Shown here piece after piece: positions 5,819 to 10,628 of a stretch of DNA of 10,628 bases. Source of the stretch: Betaproteobacteria bacterium. GTDB lineage: Bacteria > Pseudomonadota > Gammaproteobacteria > Burkholderiales > JAHFRG01. The stretch spans positions 1 to 10,628 of the forward strand of contig JAHFRG010000053.1 of assembly GCA_023258935.1 (NCBI GenBank), given 5' to 3'. A model generated the notes under the pieces. The model did no database searches. It saw only the letters and a list, made by a program, of their open reading frames with translations, and was not told where the DNA came from. The translations under genes were made by a program, and so were the position numbers. Every line of letters starts with the position of its first letter. Positions within the stretch are counted from its first letter, which is position 1.

Positions 5819-7957
5819 TTAACCAACCCCACCGGCTTTGCACACCTGTTTTAGCTGTTGCAGATTATCAATGGGTGGCAAACATTTAACGCCCTGGCAC
5901 ACCCAGGCGTTGACTGGCCCGACCGCCTTCCGGTCGAGACTTTGCGGCAAACCCCCAAGGTTTTCCGGCAAAGCCAGCACCAGGGTATGGGGAAGGTAGT
6001 CCCGCTGCAATTCACGCTGCCATCCGGTTAAAGCGTTTTTTTCACCACGCAGGATGATAATTTGCGGAGGAGAGAGAAATTCCTCCAGGGCCATCATCAT
6101 ACTGGTGTAGCCGCCGGGCCTGCCGCTCAACTCCGGATAGTAGAGTTTCAATGCACGCTCAGCGGCTTCAAGATATTCATGTTCGCCCAGAATATGTCCC
6201 AACCTCAGCAAGGCTGAAGCGGCGATGCCGTTGCCCGCAGGCGTGGCGTTGTCATGACCGGGCTTGGGGCGATGAATAAGTTTTTCATGATCGTGGCTGG
6301 TGAAGAAAAAACCGCCGAGCTGCCGGTCCTGAAATTGCTCCAGCATGACTTGTGCCAACTCTTTTGCGAAATCCAGATCGCTTTTGCGGAATTCCGCCTG
6401 CATCAGCTCCAGCAACGCATCTAGCATGAACGCGTAATCGTCGAGGTAGGCGTTAAGATGCGCCTTGCCGGCGCCTCCTTTCGCCGACACGCCGGGGAGT
6501 TGAGATGTCGCGTCGCCGCCCTGCGCCCTTTCCCGCTCCACGCTGCGCGAGTCCGAGTCCGGGGCGCTCTTATACGTAGCGAGCAAGCGACGGTTTCTCC
6601 ACAAGGAGTTACGGATAAAGTCGCAAGCCAGCTGCGCCGAGGAAAGCCAGTCTTGGTTGCCGAAAATGCGCGCGGCATGTGCCATGCCTTTAATCATAAG
6701 GGCGTTCCAGCTCACCAGGACTTTTTCATCGCGCCCGGGATGCACACGCTTTTCCCGCGCCGTAAACAGTTTGCTTCTTGCCGAGGCCAGCCGTTGTTGT
6801 GCTTCTTCTTGAGGAATAGATAGTGTGCTGGCAATCTCGTCGAGGCTTTTAGAGACATTCAAGTGCCAGAGCTTGCCCTCAAAATTCGGTAGGCGACCCA
6901 GGCCGTAATACGCTGCCGCCACTGCGTATTCTTGCGCGTCGAGGAGCGATGCCGCTTGTTCTCGCGTCCAGGTGTAAAACTTGCCTTCTTCGTGATCAGA
7001 GTCTGCATCCAGAGTGGAGTAGTAACCGCCTTCGGGAGATTGCATTTCACGCATCACCCAGCCCGCGGTTTGTTCCGCAACCGTCTTGAACAGGGGATTG
7101 TCGCTCGCCAGCCAGGCATCGGCATAAAGCCGCAGCAGCGGACCGTTGTCGTAGAGCATTTTCTCGAAATGCGGAATCATCCAGTACTGATCCACACTGT
7201 AGCGGCAGAAACCACCGCCCAGCTGGTCGTAAATCCCGCCCTTGGCCATTTTCTCCAGCGTAAAGCCAGCAATTCGCAGTGTGCTGCTGTCGCCGGTTGC
7301 TGCAAAACTCCGTAGGCAAAACTCAATTTCGGCGGGATGAGGAAATTTCGGAGCATCGCCAAATCCGCCATGCAATGGATCAAAGCTGTTTTGCAGTTGT
7401 GCCAGAAGGCGCTGCAAGGGCTCCGTACTCAGCGCTTGTGTAGTTTTTTCAGGCCGCGTGCGATCCAAGGCGGCAAGCAGCGATTCGTTCTGCTGTTCGA
7501 TTTCGTTCCGGTGCTCATGGTAGAAACCCGCGACGCGCATCAACAGATCGCCGAATCCGGGAAGGTTGTATCGCGGCTGTTTGGGAAAATAAGTGCCGCC
7601 GAAAAACGGTTTCTGCTCGGGAGTGAGGATCATGGTGAGCGGCCAGCCGCCGCTACGCTGGGTGAGCATGTATTGCGCCGTCTGGTAAATCTGGTCCAGA
7701 TCCGGGCGCTCCTCACGGTCCACCTTGATGTTGATGAAATGCCGGTTCATGATCGCAGCTACTTCTTCGTCCTCGAACGATTCGTGCGCCATCACGTGGC
7801 ACCAGTGGCACGCGGAGTAACCAATTGAGAGCAGGATCGGCTTGTTTTGCTCGCGGGAGAGTTTCAGCGCCTCCTCGCCCCACGGATACCATTCCACCGG
7901 ATTGTCGGCGTGCTGAAGGAGATAAGGGCTGGTTTCGCCGGCGAGGTGGTTGGGCAT
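5819..7957 (-). CDS. DUF255 / thioredoxin-domain protein (YyaL, Spata20 family)
   Basis: The 712-residue protein begins with a thioredoxin-like DUF255 domain (about 1-165): ETSPYLLQHADNPVEWYPW near 8-26, then a CHWC motif at 50-53 in GYSACHWCHVMAHESF, and KVDREERPDLD. The remainder resembles an (alpha/alpha) six-helical-barrel domain with family sequences GGIYDQLGGGFCRYSVD, WMIPHFEKMLYDN, HLNAYLDDYAF, and near the C-terminus VCQGVKCLPP. No signal peptide is evident, so it is probably cytoplasmic. The family is widespread and its biochemical role is not settled. Residues about 464-496 look like an insertion: removing them gives about 679 residues, close to the usual family length. The ATG fits the family N-terminus but has no clear Shine-Dalgarno site. 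It sits 37 bases after the cyclophilin-like gene. Confidence 0.9.
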   Translation of the reverse strand: MPNHLAGETSPYLLQHADNPVEWYPWGEEALKLSREQNKPILLSIGYSACHWCHVMAHESFEDEEVAAIMNRHFINIKVDREERPDLDQIYQTAQYMLTQRSGGWPLTMILTPEQKPFFGGTYFPKQPRYNLPGFGDLLMRVAGFYHEHRNEIEQQNESLLAALDRTRPEKTTQALSTEPLQRLLAQLQNSFDPLHGGFGDAPKFPHPAEIEFCLRSFAATGDSSTLRIAGFTLEKMAKGGIYDQLGGGFCRYSVDQYWMIPHFEKMLYDNGPLLRLYADAWLASDNPLFKTVAEQTAGWVMREMQSPEGGYYSTLDADSDHEEGKFYTWTREQAASLLDAQEYAVAAAYYGLGRLPNFEGKLWHLNVSKSLDEIASTLSIPQEEAQQRLASARSKLFTAREKRVHPGRDEKVLVSWNALMIKGMAHAARIFGNQDWLSSAQLACDFIRNSLWRNRRLLATYKSAPDSDSRSVERERAQGGDATSQLPGVSAKGGAGKAHLNAYLDDYAFMLDALLELMQAEFRKSDLDFAKELAQVMLEQFQDRQLGGFFFTSHDHEKLIHRPKPGHDNATPAGNGIAASALLRLGHILGEHEYLEAAERALKLYYPELSGRPGGYTSMMMALEEFLSPPQIIILRGEKNALTGWQRELQRDYLPHTLVLALPENLGGLPQSLDRKAVGPVNAWVCQGVKCLPPIDNLQQLKQVCKAGGVG
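6470..6568 (-). other. GC-rich 33-codon in-frame insertion within the DUF255 gene
   Basis: Between LLATYK and GKAHLNAYLDDYAF, where family members usually run almost directly from one block to the other, there are about 33 extra residues rich in Ser, Asp, Arg, Gly and Ala. By my count the 99 bases are about 73% GC, clearly above the flanking gene. GCGCC occurs at both ends, and a GACTCG tandem is near the start. It keeps the reading frame and has no stop. It may be a small repeat-derived insertion or an expanded surface loop; I do not recognise a named element. Confidence 0.5.
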
Positions 7958-7994
7958 GATTCAGGAGAAAATATTGGCAACGGTTTGAAGCACG

Positions 7995-8369
7995 CTAGAT
8001 TTTTTCCACACGCACCCGATCGCCGGCCTTGACCGTCTTGAGTTTCTTCGCATCGAAGTCAATCTTGCCGAGAATGTTGACGCGGGCCACCAGCCGGCAT
8101 TCATCGCCTTCGGAAACCGGCGTCGGACCGAAAGGCAAAGCCAACGACCGGCCTTCGACCCAGAAACACACCGTGCCGGGTTCAACGACTTGTCTTGCGT
8201 CTTTTTCAAGCGCGGAGTTTACTGGAACGGAAAAATACACCTCGTCACCCCAGGTCTGGGCAAGGGACTCGCACGGAAGTGCCGCGAGCAGGTTTTTCAC
8301 GGTCGGCGTATCCCGAAGCGTGGCAGCGAGTTCGTCCTGAGGCCAGGAAATGCGAATGCGTGTGTTCAA
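7995..8369 (-). CDS. Cyclophilin-like-fold protein (TM1367/DUF369-like)
   Basis: A 124-residue protein opening with a beta strand (RIRISW at 4-9), followed by a helix (TVKNLLAALP at 23-32), WGDEVYFSVPV at 40-50, EPGTVCFWVEGRSLALPFGPTP at 63-84 (written here as the block ending LPFGPTP), and the strand VARVNILGKI. These features match the small bacterial/archaeal cyclophilin-like family typified by TM1367, whose function is unknown; peptidyl-prolyl isomerase activity should not be assumed. No signal peptide is seen. The start is a TTG overlapping the ilvD stop (TTGA), with no ATG or GTG nearby that would keep the first strand, so translation is probably coupled to ilvD. Confidence 0.75.
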   Translation of the reverse strand: MNTRIRISWPQDELAATLRDTPTVKNLLAALPCESLAQTWGDEVYFSVPVNSALEKDARQVVEPGTVCFWVEGRSLALPFGPTPVSEGDECRLVARVNILGKIDFDAKKLKTVKAGDRVRVEKI

Positions 8370-10039
8370 TCGGTGACTGCGCCCAATCTGGCAGAAGACA
8401 CCAGTTTTGCATACTTTGCCAAGACACCCCGGGTGTAACGCGGCTTCGGCGGCTGCCAGGCGGTTTTGCGGCGCGCAAGTTCCGCGTCGCTAACGTTGAG
8501 CTGCAGCAGCAGCTTGTGTGCGTCTATGGTAATCGAGTCGCCTTCCTTGATGAGCGCAATCGCCCCGCCGACAAAGGCCTCGGGCGCGACATGGCCCACC
8601 ACCATGCCCCAGGTGCCACCGGAGAAACGGCCGTCGGTAATCAGCCCGACCTTATCGCCCAGACCTTTGCCGATGATGGCCGAGGTCGGGGCGAGCATTT
8701 CACGCATTCCGGGACCGCCCTTTGGGCCTTCGTAGCGGATCACGAGCACGTCGCCCGGCTTGATTTTGTCGCCGAGGATGGCCTGTAACGCCGCTTCTTC
8801 CGATTCAAACACGCGAGCCGGGCCGGTGATCGCCGGATTTTTCAAGCCGGTAATTTTGGCGACGCAGCCTTCGGTGGCAAGATTGCCCTTCAGAATCGCC
8901 AGATGGCCGTGCGGATAAAGCGGGTTGTCCCATTGCCGGATGACGTCCTGATCTTTTGCCGGGTTATCGGGAACATCCTTGAGGTTTTCCGTAACCGTTT
9001 TGCCGGTGATGGTGAGGCAATCGCCGTGAATCAAACCCTGGTTGAGCAGCATTTTCATCACCTGCGGCACGCCGCCCGCCCTGTGCAAGTCGGTGGCGAC
9101 ATAGCGGCCCGAAGGCTTCATATCGCACAGCACCGGCACGCGGGTACGAATGCGCTCGAAGTCATCAAGCGTCCATTCAACCTGCGCGGCGTGGGCAATG
9201 GCAAGCCAATGCAGAACGGCATTGGTCGAGCCCCCGGTAGCCATGACCACCGCAATCGCGTTCTCGATGGATTTGCGGTTAATGATTTGCCGCGGGAGGA
9301 TTTGCTTTTTAATCGCCTCGACCAGTATGCGTGCTGATTGCGCAGCGCTATCTGTTTTTTCCGCGTCTTCCGCTGCCATAGTGGAAGAATAAGGCAGGCT
9401 CATGCCGACCGCTTCGATGCTGGTGGACATGGTATTGGCGGTGTACATGCCGCCGCAGGAGCCCGCGCCCGGGCAGGAGCGGTGCTCGATTTCCCTGAAG
9501 TCCTCGCGGCTCATACGGCCGGCGGTGAATTCGCCCACCGCCTCGAAGGCGGAAACGATGGTCAGGTCTTTGCCTTTGTAGTGGCCGGGCTTGATGGTGC
9601 CGCCGTAGACGAAAATCGCAGGGATGTTCATGCGCGCCATCGCCATCAAAGCCCCCGGCATGTTCTTGTCGCATCCGCCGACGGCCAGCACGCCATCCAT
9701 CCATTCAGCCTGCACCGCGGTCTCAATCGAGTCGGCGATCACCTCGCGCGACACCAGCGAATATTTCATGCCTTCGGTTCCCATGGAAATGCCATCGGAT
9801 ACGGTGATGGTGCCGAATATCTGCGGATTGGCGCCGACCGCCCTGAGCTCTGCTTCGGCGCGAGTGGCCAGAACATTCAAGCCGGCGTTGCAGGGCGTGA
9901 TGGTGCTGTAGGCGTTGGCCACGCCGACCATGGGTTTGCCGAAATCCTCGTCGCGATAACCCATCGCGTAGTACATCGAGCGGTTCGGCGCGCGCGCGTC
10001 GCCTTCGGTAACGGTTTTGCTGCGTTGGTTGTAAGGCAT
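8366..10039 (-). CDS. ilvD: Dihydroxy-acid dehydratase
   Basis: IlvD dehydrates 2,3-dihydroxy-isovalerate and 2,3-dihydroxy-3-methylvalerate to the 2-keto acids that become valine/leucine and isoleucine. It is a cytoplasmic Fe-S, Mg-dependent enzyme. The 557-residue length is typical for the short (LeuDH/IlvD) type. The cluster cysteines are Cys50 (TITPCN), Cys123 (GGCDKNMPG, next to Lys125, the usual metal-site lysine) and Cys195 (CPGAGSCGGMYTAN). The C-terminal half has the signature GLITDGRFSGGTWG. The ATG at 10039 fits the family opening (RSKTVTEGDARAPNRSMYYA); GAGAG about 6 bases upstream is a modest ribosome binding site. It is the first gene of the minus-strand operon and diverges from lgt. 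Confidence 0.97.
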   Translation of the reverse strand: MPYNQRSKTVTEGDARAPNRSMYYAMGYRDEDFGKPMVGVANAYSTITPCNAGLNVLATRAEAELRAVGANPQIFGTITVSDGISMGTEGMKYSLVSREVIADSIETAVQAEWMDGVLAVGGCDKNMPGALMAMARMNIPAIFVYGGTIKPGHYKGKDLTIVSAFEAVGEFTAGRMSREDFREIEHRSCPGAGSCGGMYTANTMSTSIEAVGMSLPYSSTMAAEDAEKTDSAAQSARILVEAIKKQILPRQIINRKSIENAIAVVMATGGSTNAVLHWLAIAHAAQVEWTLDDFERIRTRVPVLCDMKPSGRYVATDLHRAGGVPQVMKMLLNQGLIHGDCLTITGKTVTENLKDVPDNPAKDQDVIRQWDNPLYPHGHLAILKGNLATEGCVAKITGLKNPAITGPARVFESEEAALQAILGDKIKPGDVLVIRYEGPKGGPGMREMLAPTSAIIGKGLGDKVGLITDGRFSGGTWGMVVGHVAPEAFVGGAIALIKEGDSITIDAHKLLLQLNVSDAELARRKTAWQPPKPRYTRGVLAKYAKLVSSARLGAVTD

Positions 10040-10130
10040 AGGAGTCTCTCGAAAAGCGGTCGGAAAGGAGGTGTATTTACGTATAATTCTAATTTTAGCG
10101 GAAATACCTGGAACAACCTATTACATAACA
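10040..10130. promoter_or_regulatory. Divergent ilvD/lgt promoter region
   Basis: This 91-base AT-rich gap must hold the starts of both transcripts. On the + strand a perfect TATAAT lies at 10082-10087, with only a weak -35 candidate (TCGGAA at 10060-10065, 16-base spacer). On the minus strand TAGAAT (10091-10086) could serve ilvD, with a weak TTGTTC (10116-10111) 19 bases upstream. The two -10 candidates overlap, so initiation in one direction may hinder the other. The hexamers are visible; their use is inferred. Confidence 0.4.
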
Positions 10131-10628
10131 ATGCTCGTCCATCCGCAATTTGATCCGGTCGCGCTGCATTTCGGGCCATTGGCCATCCGCTGGTACGGCT
10201 TAATGTACCTCCTGGGGTTTGCTCTGGGCATGCTATTGGGGCGCTACCGCATTAAAACCCAACCCAATTGCGGATGGAACTACAGTGAAATCGATGATGT
10301 ACTGTTTTACATCGTGTTGGGAGTGATTCTCGGCGGACGCCTTGGCTATGTGCTGTTTTACAAGTTTTCCGACTACCTGCATGAACCGCTCAAAATATTT
10401 TACATCTGGGAAGGCGGCATGTCTTTTCATGGCGGTTTTCTCGGCGCGATCTTCGCGATATGGCTGTTTTCCCGCAAACACCAGAAACACTGGTTAGCCG
10501 TAACTGATTTCACCGCACCGCTGGTGTCCTTGGGGCTGGGTGCGGGACGCATCGGCAATTTTATCAACGGTGAATTATGGGGGCGGCCCACCGATGTTGC
10601 ATGGGGCATGATCTTTCCCGGCGTGGAC
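10131..10628 (+). CDS. lgt: Prolipoprotein diacylglyceryl transferase (partial, 3' end beyond window)
   Basis: Lgt is the inner-membrane enzyme that moves a diacylglyceryl group from phosphatidylglycerol to the lipobox cysteine of prolipoproteins, the first step of lipoprotein maturation. The visible 166 codons start MLVHPQFDPVALHFGPLAIRWYGLMY (typical opening HPQFDPVA..GPLAIRWYGLMY). They include GGRLGYVLFY near 68-77, GGMSFHGGFLG with His100 (E. coli His103), and the Lgt signature GAGRIGNFINGELWGRPT at 137-154 with Arg140, Asn143 and Glu148 (E. coli Arg143, Asn146, Glu151). About 100 C-terminal residues lie beyond the window. No strong Shine-Dalgarno site precedes the ATG. It is the only + strand gene seen. 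Confidence 0.96.
   Translation, partial: MLVHPQFDPVALHFGPLAIRWYGLMYLLGFALGMLLGRYRIKTQPNCGWNYSEIDDVLFYIVLGVILGGRLGYVLFYKFSDYLHEPLKIFYIWEGGMSFHGGFLGAIFAIWLFSRKHQKHWLAVTDFTAPLVSLGLGAGRIGNFINGELWGRPTDVAWGMIFPGVD

Noticed and set aside
10071..10130. In-frame 20-codon upstream extension of lgt from GTG at 10071
   Set aside because: The extra residues precede the conserved Lgt N-terminus, the GTG overlaps rather than follows the AAGGAGG, and the best -10 element would lie within it.
9338..10153. Long open frame (271 codons) on the + strand opposite ilvD
   Set aside because: It is antisense to a firmly identified ilvD, has a His/Ala/Gly/Arg-rich composition typical of a codon-shadow frame, matches no family I know, and runs through the divergent promoter region into lgt.

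Overview
The window looks like chromosomal DNA of a Gram-negative bacterium, most likely a betaproteobacterium. The evidence is the protein sequences (Liv transporter with LivJ/K-type binding protein, c551-type cytochrome, IlvD, Lgt) and the moderately GC-rich coding DNA. The genus-level source cannot be read from the sequence. The gene content is housekeeping. There is no transposase, phage gene, CRISPR array, tRNA or rRNA, and no gene-free stretch longer than about 160 bases.

Right end (about 7995-10628): lgt (prolipoprotein diacylglyceryl transferase, + strand, cut by the window edge) diverges from ilvD across a 91-base AT-rich gap. On the minus strand, ilvD (dihydroxy-acid dehydratase) leads a probable four-gene operon. 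It is followed by a small cyclophilin-like-fold protein with a TTG start overlapping the ilvD stop, a 712-residue DUF255/thioredoxin-fold protein (YyaL/Spata20 type), and a periplasmic c551-type cytochrome. A clear intrinsic terminator follows at 5413-5445.

Left end (1-5391): just after that terminator, a near-consensus sigma-70 promoter (TTGACA, 17-base spacer, GATAAT, minus strand) starts a complete branched-chain amino acid ABC transporter operon. Its order is binding protein, livH, livM, livG, livF, then apt (adenine phosphoribosyltransferase, cut by the left edge). The five genes from livH to apt are packed with 4-base overlaps or a 1-base gap. Two RNA structures stand out. One is a 10-bp hairpin in the leader, overlapping a six-codon mini-ORF with two leucine codons. 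The other is a stem-loop with a TTCG tetraloop between the binding-protein gene and livH.

Together the window places branched-chain amino acid synthesis (ilvD) directly upstream of uptake (liv) on the same strand, as two separate transcription units. I see no wholly new system. The points most worth a second look are the liv leader, the intercistronic stem-loop, the apt attachment, and a very GC-rich 33-codon in-frame insertion in the DUF255 gene.
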